Source of the DNA: Absidia repens
Lineage: Eukaryota; Mucoromycota; Mucoromycetes; Mucorales; Cunninghamellaceae
Direction of reading: 5' to 3'
NCBI GenBank assembly: GCA_002105175.1
Contig: MCGE01000022.1
Span: forward strand, 558,001 to 622,000
Length of the DNA stretch: 64,000 nt
The notes under the pieces were generated by a model. That model worked only from the letters and a program-made list of their open reading frames with translations, searched no databases and was not told the DNA's origin. The position numbers and the translations under genes were made by a program. Shown piece by piece: positions 35,627 through 47,037 of this stretch (within the stretch, counting starts at the first letter, position 1; each line of letters begins with the position of its first letter).

Positions 35627-37465
35627 TCAGCCCAGGCTATGTGGAAGGGGAGCAAGATCATCCAACAGTAGTCGACGTGCATTCAATCCATGAGTACGTC
35701 TACGCCTTCCATCGAGCCACAGCATAATTTCAGCATATGTGCGGGGCAAGACACGTGGGACCTTGATATCGTCGTCAGTGCATGATAAGGTGAAATAAAA
35801 CACATTGGTGGTTTCCTTCGAGTTCTTTTCGATATCAATCACCGAGGCAACCACACGGACCTGGAGGGACCGATGTGGGTAGCCTGCCCAAACGACGCCG
35901 GCTTTCATGGACAAGAGAGATCCAACATACACTGGTTTGCGGAACGTCACCCCATCCATGGATAGCACAATGGGTGCTTTCGATCGTAAAAACGTGCTTG
36001 CCGTAGCAAACGACAGTTCGAGCGCTTTTTTCATGATAAATCCACCAAAGATATTGTTGTGCACGTTCCTGAATTGTGCGTGACATAAAATCAAGGTGTC
36101 TCGGCGGGTGTCCGACATCCACACACAGTCATCCGGTAATGGTTTGCGTTCATCGGGTGATAATGTGCTGGCAAAATCATCGCCATAGTCACCATCGCGT
36201 TTGCTGTTGTTGTAAACGTATTGTGAAAACTCTAAAAACATGTCATGCATTTCGAGGCTTTCTTGTGCGGTCGGCGCTTGTCGAGTCAAGGAGGCTTCAG
36301 CTTCCTTTTTTTTGCGCTTCTTGTTCATCTTGGCCACTTCCCTGATGCGTTTCTCTGCGGGTGATGTGGTAATTAGTGGATTAATTTGTACTGGTTTGTG
36401 TGTAGATGAGTCAATGGCAACCATGGTAAATCGTGTGGCGAGAACGGTGTTGGCGTCTAAATAACTATTTTTAGCGACATCGATTTCCTTGCCGTTTTCA
36501 ATGTCCGCATTTTCAGGCACAATTTCTCCCTTGATGAAAACTAGGTGTTATATAAAATATTACTTAATACTGTTTTGGAAATAAAGATAAAAAATTTAAA
36601 AAATTACATCTTTACTCACTTTCCATAGAACTGGTGCCTACATAGGTGACATTTCCACTGAGTCTATAATTCTCGACTGCCTTCGGTAAAAACAGATCAA
36701 GTCGGTCCACACTTGCTGTCACTATGGTTACTGGAGCTGCCTGGGGGTCATTATTATCAATGTGTTTATACGCAATAGCACCTGCCAGGGCATCCAGATC
36801 TATATTCCCGTTTTAAAAAAAAATAAGTTGGGAATAGTGCTTTTTTATTTCATTTTTATTTTTACACAAACATACCTTCCAAGAGTTTTCCAGTTCGAAT
36901 ACGTCCGTCCACAAATATATACTCTTCAAGTAATTCAGGGGAGGATTTGAATGGTAAATAAACATCCATATGACTGTCGGCCATCTATAGTTGGGAAAAT
37001 TGGCATGACTTGGTTAATTTTCATTCCCCGCAGCATAATTTTTTCCCTGGCTTACAGTTTTGTCGACAAGTACACGTTCTTTTGTGTGGTGCACCTTTGG
37101 GTCTTTTTGATTTTCTTTATGAATGATTTTGTCCATCCAAAAGGAAACTGGTCGTACGGTATAGACCTTTTTCTCTGAATGGTGGTTTGCCTTTGATGCT
37201 AAAAAGTATCGAAAATTTATGATGAAGACGAGTTAGTCTAAAATTCATCATAAAGTAAAGACATCAACTCACATGATGAAACAGTAGGCTCATGATATTT
37301 GTCTTTTAATCCATTCTTAAATGTAGAAAAATTGTGCACGTGTTTTGTTATACTTGCAGGTAAAATGGATGATGATGGTGGCGACCGTAGAAGAGGAGAA
37401 TGAAGATGTCTGAATTGTGTTGCCAACGATTTGTGTCGTGTAGCCAACCTAGATGTAGAAAACAT
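35627..37465 (-). CDS. acyl-CoA thioesterase, double hotdog, ACOT9-like
   Basis: Exons 37273-37465, 37056-37198, 36876-36984, 36620-36799 and 35627-36540 encode 512 aa. Residues 1-55 (MFSTSRLATRHKSLATQFRHLHS) look like a mitochondrial presequence. Hotdog domain 1 includes RVLVDKTMADSHMDVYLPF, GKLLEDLDALAGAIAYKH, TIVTASVDRLDL and GNVTYVGTSSMEI. Hotdog domain 2 includes HAQFRNVHNNIFGGFIMKKA, SMDGVTFRKPVYVGSLLSMKA and RSLQVRVVASVID. ACOT9-type enzymes hydrolyse acyl-CoA to free acid and CoA in mitochondria; substrate range is not visible from the sequence. The intron 4 acceptor was set by the frame reading IFIKGEIVPEN. Confidence 0.93.
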
Positions 37466-37599
37466 ATAATAAATAATCGTTAAGCAAATATAAAAAATAA
37501 GTCAAGATAGAAAAGAAAAAAAAATAGTTTTTTTTTTTTTTTATTTCGATAAAAAGGGTAGTCCAAACTGCATGAATAACGGGATTTAAACAATACGGT

Positions 37600-37960
37600 G
37601 TCAATACGGGATGGGGGGGTACACTAAAACTACATGCTAAAACTAATTACACTATCTGCACACCCATTCATTACGGATACAAAGGCAGAAATACCCTATA
37701 AACAAAAAAGATTGGGTTCATTAGTTTGATTGCTTGTTTGTTCAATCCTATCCTTTCTAAAGGATAATTAAAAAATTCCGAGTTAGAAGGACATCCCCCG
37801 GAAAACCTTAAAATCGCCTGAAACATCCGACCAAAGGCATGACAGCATTTGCCTAAAATATAAAAGAATCGGTAAACGAAACCCAACTTCCACGTATTCT
37901 TCCATCAATCGCGTAATGTAGTCATCGACTCCTATTGTATTTTCTATGATATCCTAATCA
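37600..37960 (-). other. possible decayed coding fragment, unrecognised
   Basis: On the minus strand a frame reads IGVDDYITRLMEEYVEVG and continues to RQMLSCLWSDVSGDFK. A segment after TTTATAG reads GISAFVSVMNGCADS to a stop. The phases would join, but the needed donor (GTTTTC) is poor and there is no clear start. It may be chance or a remnant. Confidence 0.25.
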
Positions 37961-38094
37961 GTTGATATGATATATTTTAGGGATCTTTTCTTTTACATGA
38001 TACATTAAATAAAGGATGGATGGTGTCAATATTTGTAAATGAGTTGATTTTTCATACCACAATCACTTTTTTTAAAAAAAACAACAACACAGAA

Positions 38095-38152
38095 GTAATT
38101 GAAATCCCGCCCACGTGTGGATTTTTTATTTTTGGCCATGTTTATTTTTCAC

Positions 38153-38188
<36 letters not shown>

Positions 38189-38700
38189 TTTTTTTCTTTC
38201 TTTAATTCTTCACCATTCAACTGCTACGAGGTTATTTTGGATCTACAATCGTATCAGGACTAGTTTAGACGGTTTTCAGCTCAGGGATTACAAGTTGCAT
38301 GGGGAAACCCTTTCATTTTGGATCTAGGATCTGAAGGCACCATTAGTTGGTTGTTTTGAATCCTTCATTAGCTTAGCTTAGTTTTAGTTTGTCATAGTTT
38401 GTATTTATCTATAAATGAATAAAACACTTCTCTTTTTGCTTGCTCTAATGAAAATGCCCCATGGGTCTTTCTCAAGTTTTGTATTGTTTTGTACAGTACA
38501 GTACAAGGGATCCCTTTTACCATCACTCTTGTAGATTAGCGTCGACCGTGGTTATGCTTCAATAAAAAATATCTCTTGAGCCTTTCCATATAACTTGCAG
38601 AGTGTTTATGCCTGATTTTTACAAGCTTCCTTTTACATTAGTACATATCATTCTCCAGATCTCCTGTTAATCTCCTCATTGCAAACTCCCTTCGGGGTTT
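38095..38700 (+). repeat. dispersed repeat, copy 6 (long)
   Basis: Plus copy with head TTGAAATCCCGCCCACGTGT (38098-38117), a (TTTC)n pyrimidine tract (38152-38205), central block GGACTAGTTTAGACGG to TGCATGGGGAAACCC, GAATAAAACAC near 38417 and a 3' arm to about 38700. A T37 run (38797-38833) lies further on. Confidence 0.88.
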
Positions 38701-38795
38701 ATCTTTATGGTTCAGTGAAACATCCTTTTTTTTTTCCTTTCTCTTTTTAATCATTGACCTCTACTTTCAAACATTGACCAATCTTCCCCTCCCTC

Positions 38796-38834
<39 letters not shown>

Positions 38835-39877
38835 ATGTATGATACGATATGAATTAAATATAATGCTGTATAGTTACATTGATGATTTCAAATACGCTTT
38901 GGGGGCGAGGTGAATTTCTGAACAACCAGCATCACTTCGTTAGCTGGGCATTCTTTGCGAGCACTGCTCCAATGCGCTGTCCCTCCAATATTTATTGTAC
39001 TGTACACAAGAATATCTGATTGCCAATGACAGAGGATTAGACTTAGGAGTACGGTTCACTTGATATATCCGAATGTAATATAACATTATACAACAGCTTT
39101 TAGATTCATTTACAAGGAGTGTGTGGCTCAGGTTCACCAGTGCAGTACAAAATCTCACCATCCGTTTTAAACTTAGAACCCTACCAGGTTTGGAAAATGC
39201 CCTTGTCTGGAATCATTTCAATTTCAAGGCATTCCACCCAAAATCTCCAAAATCGACAAACTTTGAATGCTTATAGCTTTATTTTTAATATTATAACAGA
39301 GCCATGAGTTTAAATGATGGTACTTGTGTGCGAATGAAGTGCATCATATAAGTTGTTCGTATTTTTTGTACTCTTCATTTTTCTGCAATGTTCGCTGTCG
39401 CCAATAAGAGACAACACGTTTTGAGGAACGCTTACGATGGTATGCCTTTTTCGGTTATGATAAAATATATATCACTCTATAAATATAGAGACAGAGACAG
39501 AAAGACAAAGACAACAATGATAAAACACAAACAAATAAGGACAAAAGCAAATGAACGACAGTAATACTATGGTTTTTATTCAAAAATAATACTAACAGTA
39601 AAAGCGGGCATCATGGTAATTTCTATAACTACAAATTGAGATGAAGTCCTTTGCAAATGATTCGCAATGATTTTGTTTCAAGCAGTGTCCTTCCGGGTGA
39701 CAACGTAGGTTGCGTCCCGAGTGACACCCAGAATGTGACAGTATGACTAATAAAAGAAATCAAGATGAAGCAGTGAGCCAGATATTGAAAAAAAAAAAGT
39801 GTTTTATTTCTATATTTCCATGCTACCATCCAAAAAAAAAGAAAAACTACAAAACTATATCTAGGTTGTCCATATGT
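38701..39877. other. intergenic, no gene seen
   Basis: AT-rich DNA between the repeat and the 3' end of the NAK-kinase gene, including the T37 run and short biased ORFs only. A TTTATTCAAAAATAATACTA stretch near 39576 faintly resembles a repeat end. Confidence 0.45.
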
Positions 39878-42487
39878 TTACAAGTCTTCAAGAGATGGGA
39901 ATTTTTCTTCAAATTCAGATATAGAAGGAGGGCGCATCAGAGGAGATGCAGGTGAAGCGAGAGGGGAGATGATGATGACGATGATGTTGTGGGCGGTGGA
40001 GATGAGGATGCTGAAGGTATATTGCCAACGTCAGAAGGTTTGCTGGCACGAAATCTAGCTGGTTTTGGTGGAGGTTTGGGGCGGTAAGGACCTCCTTCCT
40101 TGAGAGGTGTCTTGTGAGAAGAGGATTCAATATTGCGGTTGTTTTTCGGCGACGATGATGATGGCGATGGCGATAACGACAATGATGGTAATGTTGCCGG
40201 TAAAGATGAAGAGGTGGTTGCGGTTGGCACAGGTGACAAAGTCGATGTGGTAGATGAGGTATGCGGAGCCCTTTTCTTCTCCATAAAATCGCGGATGCTT
40301 TTGGTGCTTTTGGTGGTGCTTTTGGTAGTGCTAGGGATAATAGTAGTACTTTTGCTGGTACTGCCGCTATGAGTGAACTGTTGCTGAAGAGATACCGCTT
40401 TCATACGAGGTGATAACGAGGTTGTACGATGATGGCGAGGTTGTTGTTGTTCTTTCTGTTGGGGAGGTATCGAAATTGACTCTAATTGCTGCGCTTCCAG
40501 CTGCCAAGGGTAAGCCGATGAGGAGGAAATGTCATCTGCCGTCGTTTCCTCATCCCGTGATTTGTAAATGAGGAAGATGAGAAGCCGCTATCGTCAAATC
40601 GATTTTCGAAACCAAATTTGGGCGTGCCAGATGCTGATGATGATGATGACGATAAATGCGACTTGCTTGACTGTGTAGTAGTAGAATCCAGGTCCTGATC
40701 ACCTTGAACTTTCACATGTGTTGGGTCGAATGGATCAAAAGATGCAGAGACTGAGGCCGAAGGTGGCTGGGATGGTGGAGGTGGAGGGGTAGATATAGGC
40801 GGAGACGACGTTGGGGTTCCCGATAATCGATTTTCTTGACGAGTAGGTCGACCACGCCGCATAGGAGTGATGTTGGGTAATTGGTGGGGAAGACTGGGAA
40901 GTTTTTCAAAGATGGACGATGAGCTGCTGTCACTACCGGATGATGCAACGGGCGAATCATGGCGAGAAATTGGACTTGGGGTCGTATCTTTGTATATCTA
41001 TATAGTGAGAAAAAAGTCAAAAACGTCAGTCAATAGGTATATTCACTGATATTCCTCTCTTCTATCAGTTCACTCACATTTCGAATGGGGCATTCTACAT
41101 GCATCAAATCAGACACAGTTTTCACCACTTGATAAATATTGGGTCGTCGTTGTTGATCTTCCTGCAACATTGCAATGATGAGTTGTCGTAGACCATCCGA
41201 GAAGTAAGGAGATTGTGGGATAGAGTAGTGAGCATTGAGAATGGCAAGCTGTCCTTGTTCTTCAAATGGCGTCGTGTAGTAACAAAGTTTATATAAAAGA
41301 ACCCCTAAAGCCTAGAAATTGAAAAACGGTATTAGTTTTCTGTTAATTAAAACAGTATATATTTACGGAGTGCTTACCCAAATATCTGCCTTTTCGTTGA
41401 TTGGCCTTTTTTGATAGATATCGATCATTTCAGGCGCACGATATTGGAGAGTGGTATGGCGCTGGACATCATCTTCCACGTTTTGAATTTCTTGTAAAGT
41501 TGTTGGTATGTAAGATCCTTTGGAGAGAGCAGCAGACCCAAAGTCACAAAGCTTGTATTGATCTTGGGTAAGAATTAGAATATTTTCCACCTAGAAAGAC
41601 AAAAAGACGGTTAGTGAATAAATAAAGATAGCTGTACTAACCATTTAATTTACCTTCAAGTCCCGGTGTAACACTGGAGGTTGACAGTAATGCATGTATG
41701 CAAGCGCCTAATGTAAAAAAAAGTAAAAATAAAATTGAATATTGGTAATGATGAGAGCCACTGATTCAATACATACTTCGCAAACATTTCCAAATATTTT
41801 TAAAATTTCAGGTTCCGTAAGACGATGTTGCAGCCTTCGATTCATCAGATCAATAACACCACCACCTAAAGAAAGAGATATCATGTTAGTTGTGCAAAAA
41901 GAAAGAACGCTTTTCTTTGACATATCCTATAGAGTGCTTACCAGGGCAGTATTCCATCAAGATCAATGCTTCAAAACCACCAATAGGCAATGCATCCACC
42001 CTTGATGCGTAATACCGTACAATATATTTATGATCCCCCAGACGGCGCTATTAAAATAAGAGTGAGTCATTTACCATACACCTAATAGCCTAATAGCCTA
42101 ATAGCCGCTTTTTTTCATATGCTTTACCATGAATTCTATTTCTTTCTCCACCATTTTCAATCGTTCTGCGTCAGGAACAGCCACTCTTTTCAGCACCACA
42201 TACCCAGACTTCCCTTCAATCCTAGCAAGGTAAACGTGAGCAAATCCACCTACAGAATAAAACAATGAGACATATATACAAAGGCAGAAAGTTAGTTCCT
42301 TACCTTCAGCAATAAAGTTGTGAATGATGGCTTGATATTTTCCAACCTGCAGCCGAGTTCCACTAGGCATGGCACCGGAAGGCGAAGGAGAGCTGTGCAT
42401 GTTATCGATCCCCACGGGTACTGGTGGTAAGGTTTGACCAATACCTTGTTGTTCTGGGATACGAGATTGACGTTGTTGTGCGTGCAT
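39878..42487 (-). CDS. Ark/NAK-family kinase (AAK1/Prk1-like), two frame breaks in tail
   Basis: Exons 42304-42487, 42128-42249, 41942-42047, 41777-41865, 41654-41707, 41378-41590, 41078-41311 and 39878-40997 give about 707 aa if the breaks are bridged. The kinase domain (about 52-334) has Lys82 in YVVLKRV, HRDLK at 181-185 and DFGSA at 201, with the NAK-type activation segment (HTTLQYRAPEMIDIY). The low-complexity tail is Ser/Pro-rich with PYRPKPPPKPARFRASKP, and a third frame closes with SISEFEEKFPSLEDL. Family members phosphorylate endocytic adaptors at actin patches. The tail changes frame near 40565-40590 and again near 39950-39990, each shift equal to one missing base. No GT-AG intron explains them. 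Confidence 0.88.
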
Positions 42488-42779
42488 CCAACTAGACTTT
42501 GGTAATGAAGAAGGATGATCAGGAAGAATAGTTCGTTCAAAAGAGATGAAAGGGAAGGGCTTTCAAGATAATTTTTTAAAAAGAGATGATAAAAAAAAAA
42601 AGAGAAAAAAGAAAAGGGACGGAAATCAAAAAAAAAAAAAAGTTAGTGGCAGGCGGGGAGCCAATTGTATGAAAGACTCGATCAGTCAGGGTGATTTTCT
42701 TTATTCTGATTCAAAAAAAAAAAAAAAAAAGGGAAGTTGCCAAAAATGATAATAAATTGATTTGGTATATAAAACTAAA

Positions 42780-43927
42780 CTAGCAAATAAAAGAGTCGTC
42801 CAAGAAAGAGCCCAAGACATCCGTAAGAGTGATCACAGATATGACATGTTCGTCTTGGTCAGTCCACCACAAGCGAGAAGCCTTTCGTAATACAAACGCC
42901 GCCATAATTTGAGATAAGGTGAATCGATCATGACAGGTATGGGGAGCAACCAGATCACCATGACTCGATTTAAGGAACATCAGGACAGGTTTTGACAAAT
43001 CTTGTAATCGTGCCTTATTCAATCCACGTAAATCTTGAGGACTAATATCACCCACCAAGCAATCTTCATCATCCACAATAGGCAATGCACTGATAAAAGG
43101 GTCATGTGCCATTTGTTCAAACGCTTTGATTGCCGTTGTTTTGAATGTCACCAGGTGTTGCTGCTGTTGCTGTTGATCGTTCTGCAGATGAAGTCGTTTT
43201 TGTCGTCTTAACGATGCCTTTTCCACCAAAGCAGGGACATTTTCATTGAGAATGGCGCCCAGTTGATGATTATGTGCTTGAAGGTAGCGTACTACATCCA
43301 TTTGAGATAATAAGATGGGAGGTTGTTGTCCATCCTTACTGCTGACCAATACCCTGTGACCACCATGTTCACTAAAAAGAGAGAGCACATCCTTTAAAGA
43401 ATCCGAGTATTGCACCGTCACCAATCTTGAGCTTTCTTCTGTTTGTCCAATGGCTTCCTTAATAGAATGTTGAAAGAAATCAGCGTCTGTAGCCTAATTA
43501 AAAAAAAAAAAAATTGAAACGGAGGTGAATGATAGCCACGTTTTTTTATTTTTTTATTTTTATTCTCACGGTCATAATTTTTTTACTTGCAATACTTTGT
43601 TTCACACAAGCCATGATTACTTACATGTTGACTAAGAAGTCGCATCAAGTCCAAAACACTGATGATAGTCACGTACACTTTCTTTTGTTGATCATCTAAG
43701 CGATATACTGGCAATGAGAGAATATCTTCAGCCAAGAGTAGATCAAAGGCTTGTTCCACGGTGGCTGATATAGGTAAATCAGCCAATTGCCGATTCGATG
43801 CTGTAGGTTTTACATTGGCGAGGACATTGGCGATGGTTTTTGTAGCAATAAACGATGGGTGGCAATGATTGCTTTTACGAGATCCTAATCCGGTTTGTTC
43901 TTGTTGTGCTTGCTGCAAAGTTGCCAT
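42780..43927 (-). CDS. four-CBS-domain protein (SNF4/AMPK-gamma-like)
   Basis: Exons 43625-43927 and 42780-43493 encode 338 aa. Four CBS motifs can be traced: LPISATVEQAFDLLLAEDIL, VTVQYSDSLKDVLSLFSEHG, FKTTAIKAFEQMAHDPFISA and a last one ending VISVITLTDVLGSFL. Paired CBS domains bind adenosine nucleotides. The layout resembles the gamma subunit of AMPK/Snf1, but similarity is loose and a separate CBS-protein family is possible. MATLQQAQQEQ is chosen as start; the in-frame extension upstream is poly-K and has no good context. A Q-run lies between CBS 2 and 3. An upstream A/T homopolymer (complement of 44021-44048) marks the promoter. Confidence 0.82.
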
Positions 43928-44016
43928 TATGTAAAGGGGAAAAAAAGAATGAGAAAAGAAGAAGAGAAGTGAAAAAGGGTTAAAAAAATGTTTGTTTATA
44001 TTATGCGAGCGGGGCG

Positions 44017-44052
<36 letters not shown>

Positions 44053-44330
44053 AGAGGCTGTGGACCAATGACATGCATTCAAGGTCCTTCCGAATAATTT
44101 AATAAATAAATAATAGACTACTGTATCCATGTACCCTTGCCTTATGATCACGGGGTGTATTTTCGAGTCAAGAAGTAAAGAAGTTCAATATATTTTTGTA
44201 AATGTATACATGACTTTATTTGTGATAAATTTAAATAAATAAATGCTATGATACTAAGTGAAGAGGGGTAGGAAGGAGGATCGAGGGAACAGGAAGATCA
44301 TGGAATAATACTATATCAAGCTCGAGTGGG
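43928..44330. other. intergenic, CBS gene promoter side
   Basis: Contains the T28-type run at 44021-44048 and AT-rich DNA. Nothing gene-like is seen. Confidence 0.45.
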
Positions 44331-44379
44331 GGATGGGGGAGATTGACTGTAACCAAGGACGACCAACTGAGTTACTGAG

Positions 44380-45160
44380 ATTCCACGAACCATTCCATAG
44401 CTTAATTGTCGTTTCGCTTGTCGCCCAGCCTTCAGTTATCGAATGCAGTACCAGGTTCTATTGGTTTCGTTTTCCAGGCCCAAGCACTACTGTATGTCAA
44501 TCATCCCCAAAATAGAAACATGAAAGTGTTAGTAGGAATAAAAAGCGATATAGCATTACACTCTTTATTACAAGGGTGCCTTTTATAAACGTCCATACCT
44601 CCAGTGACGTGATGAGTCAATTTGATCCATTCTGACAGCCAACCATCCGTTATTGCCATAGTGTAAGTTTTATACTTGTTGGGGCCATTCCGTAATATAA
44701 ATTTTTCACGTAGCTTCCACCAGCCTAAGCACAATACCGTGTCACCTATTCCACTTTGGCTGAGGTAGTTTGACATCTATCGCGCCATATTAGATCAGAT
44801 GCCCCATGTCCAAGACGATGCTGTTAATTGTGAATGATAACAGCGCCGAGATCATGCTGGTATCCCCATCCTGCTGAGTTCATTCATGGTGATGTATCGG
44901 AGGTAAAAGTGTCATTCCGCTGGCACATATCCTGTCCATATCGAGACTGATCTTGCTATATGAAATAAATATCGAATACAAATCAAGTCAATTGAGGTGT
45001 ATACATGATTTTTTTCATCTTTCATTAGTACTTTTTAACTTACAAAAATCTGTCGTAGCAGTGATACTTGATCGAATTTGCTAAATGCATATATATATTT
45101 GGTGAACTGGATAGCTTGATTGATAGTGCTGTCAAATCCAGTCCGAGGCGTGAACCAAGA
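44380..45160 (-). pseudogene. possible gene remnant, unrecognised
   Basis: Three protein-like stretches lie in order on the minus strand. The first (about 45040-45150) reads GFDSTINQAIQFTKYIYAF and ends at a good donor (GTAAGTTA). The second starts after TTTCATATAG near 44960 but meets stops in every frame. The third starts at ATG 44776, reads MSNYLSQSGIGDTVLC then FILRNGPNKYKTYTMAI, and ends at the donor GGTATGGAC. A last segment after ATACAG would read SAWAWKTKPIEPGTAFDN only in a shifted phase. This pattern fits a decayed or very poorly modelled gene. The family is not recognised. Confidence 0.3.
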
Positions 45161-45839
45161 AAAAAAAGATAAGAAAGAGTAAAACGATTAACCGGTGACA
45201 GCCTAAACGGCAGTATGTTTTAAAAGTCCGTCAAAAGTACTTTGATCGTTTGGTTGGGCAAGACAAGCGACAGCCTCATTTTACACTCCCATATTCAAAA
45301 AAAAAACAAAGGGTTATACGGGATTTAAGCACTCCAGCACTTGCGAAGGACTAAAAATATATATATTAAATGCCAGAGGGATTGTTGTTGTTGTTTCCTG
45401 TTGTTGAAGTGTGGGGTTTGATTGGGTTTTCATGGGGGAGGAGACGGCTAATATCATTATTCTGTCATGCGCAGTAAAAAGAAATAAACGGGATCGATAT
45501 CTATACAGTATGTCTCATCAAACAGAGGTTATAATATTGATTTCCACCGGGCGGTCTTTTTCCAGCCAAAAAAAAAAGACTATAATATTTTGTAGAAAAA
45601 GATTACACTGGTGGCATGGCCTAGGTTCATGGTAGAGCAACAAGATAGCTACATTTCATATTACATGACCCACAACTACCAGCCAGTCACTTGGGTTTTG
45701 AGGGAGAGGATTATAAAAGTGAACAAGATGAATGAACTAGAAAGCAGGTACTTGATAAGGCACTCACGAGAGACCAACAATAACGACACTTCTCACCATC
45801 ATATGGATATCATAAAATGGTTAAATAATAAAAAGGAAT
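45161..45839. other. intergenic, no gene seen
   Basis: AT-rich spacer between the possible remnant and the next repeat copy. The short ORFs at 45411-45853 have no recognisable features. Confidence 0.4.
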
Positions 45840-46130
45840 ATTTTATTTGTTGATACTATGAACAAATTATAATTAAACTAAGCTAATGGAGGTTCCTAAA
45901 AACCAACTAATGGTGCCTTCAGATCCTAGATCCAAAATGAAAGGGTTTCCCCATGCATCTTGTAATCCCTGAGCTGAAAACCGTTCTAAACTAGTCCTGA
46001 TACAATTCCAGGTCCAAGATGACCCCATAGAAGTTGAATGGTGAAGAATTAAAGGAAGAAAAAAGAAAGAGAGCGAAAAAATAAAAATGGGCGAAAATAA
46101 ATCTCACGTGTGCGGGATTTGAAATGAGAT
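45840..46130 (-). repeat. dispersed repeat, copy 7
   Basis: Minus copy, well preserved. Read on the complement it gives head AAATCCCGCACACGTGAGAT (46100-46120), pyrimidine tract, GGACTAGTTTAGAACGG, AAGATGCATGGGGAAACC and CAAATAAAATATTCC near 45840. It resembles copy 6 most closely in the central block. Confidence 0.88.
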
Positions 46131-46630
46131 TGAGCAATGGCTATTAGAAGAATAAGCAACGATAGGAACATGATTTGGGAGTGCAAAGCTGGGAGTGTCC
46201 CGATACTTGTCCATTTTGTAGAGTGTGCTAAACGTGTTCACGGTGAGTAAAAGTGATTTCCTAAAAGTAATACTGTGAGTGTCTCCGATAATAATTTTTC
46301 TACATTATTCGACTGTGGGATGCGAATGCCTGATTGGTGTGGTAAAAACGAAAAAAAAAAATCCAGGAACTTCTGAAAAAAAAGTGCCTTGAAATAGTTG
46401 TCAGGCATGATCTTCATGCAAAAGGTTGCGACTGGACACCACTACATTTCCACATTATTAGCTAGTAAAAAGATGATTGTACAAAAAGTAGTATTTTATT
46501 CTAATAATTGCATTCCTTTTAATGTAAATGAAATTTGGTGAAAAAAATGTGCCGGTATAGTATATAAAGGAGTACATAATGGTTGCAAATAATGATGTGA
46601 AGCATATAGCCATATCTTATTCCAGTGGCT

Positions 46631-47037
46631 TAAAGACGATCACGAGAATAACTGATAATTTTGGAAAAAAAAAATTAAGGGACGAATATCGAAGTGGTTT
46701 TGTGGTAGGCGACTTACGTTTTGGCAAACTTTTGGTTAACAGTCATGAATTTGAGTTGAGTATCTTGATCAATGTTTCTCCAAGGGAAAGGATTGTTAGT
46801 GCGATCCCAGACAACCTCAGGGCCACTATTTAGTTTCATAATTAAATTGAAAGGGAATGAGCAACCGGTGATCATAATTGTAGGAAGGTCTTTCATTTTT
46901 GGAGCTTACCGAGCTAACCGAGTCAAGTACCAACCAGCAAGACCCACTGCTGCACCCATAGTCACATAAATGGGAATGATTTCATGCTTGTACCAGATAG
47001 ACCAGAGAGATTTTTTAGCGGTGTTAGCAGCAGGCAT
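46631..47037 (-). CDS. NDUFA4: NDUFA4/B12D-like respiratory subunit
   Basis: Exons 46910-47037, 46718-46825 and 46631-46652 encode 85 aa. The N-terminus MPAANTAKKSLWSIWYKHEI precedes one membrane segment (IPIYVTMGAAVGLAGWYLTRL), then VVWDRTNNPFPW and the tail KFAKTYSRDRL. This matches the MLRQ/B12D family, small inner-membrane proteins linked to complex I/IV. The last coding exon is only 22 nt. Without it the frame would stop at KFAKT, but the donor GTAAGT there and the conserved SRDRL end support the extra exon. Confidence 0.92.
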
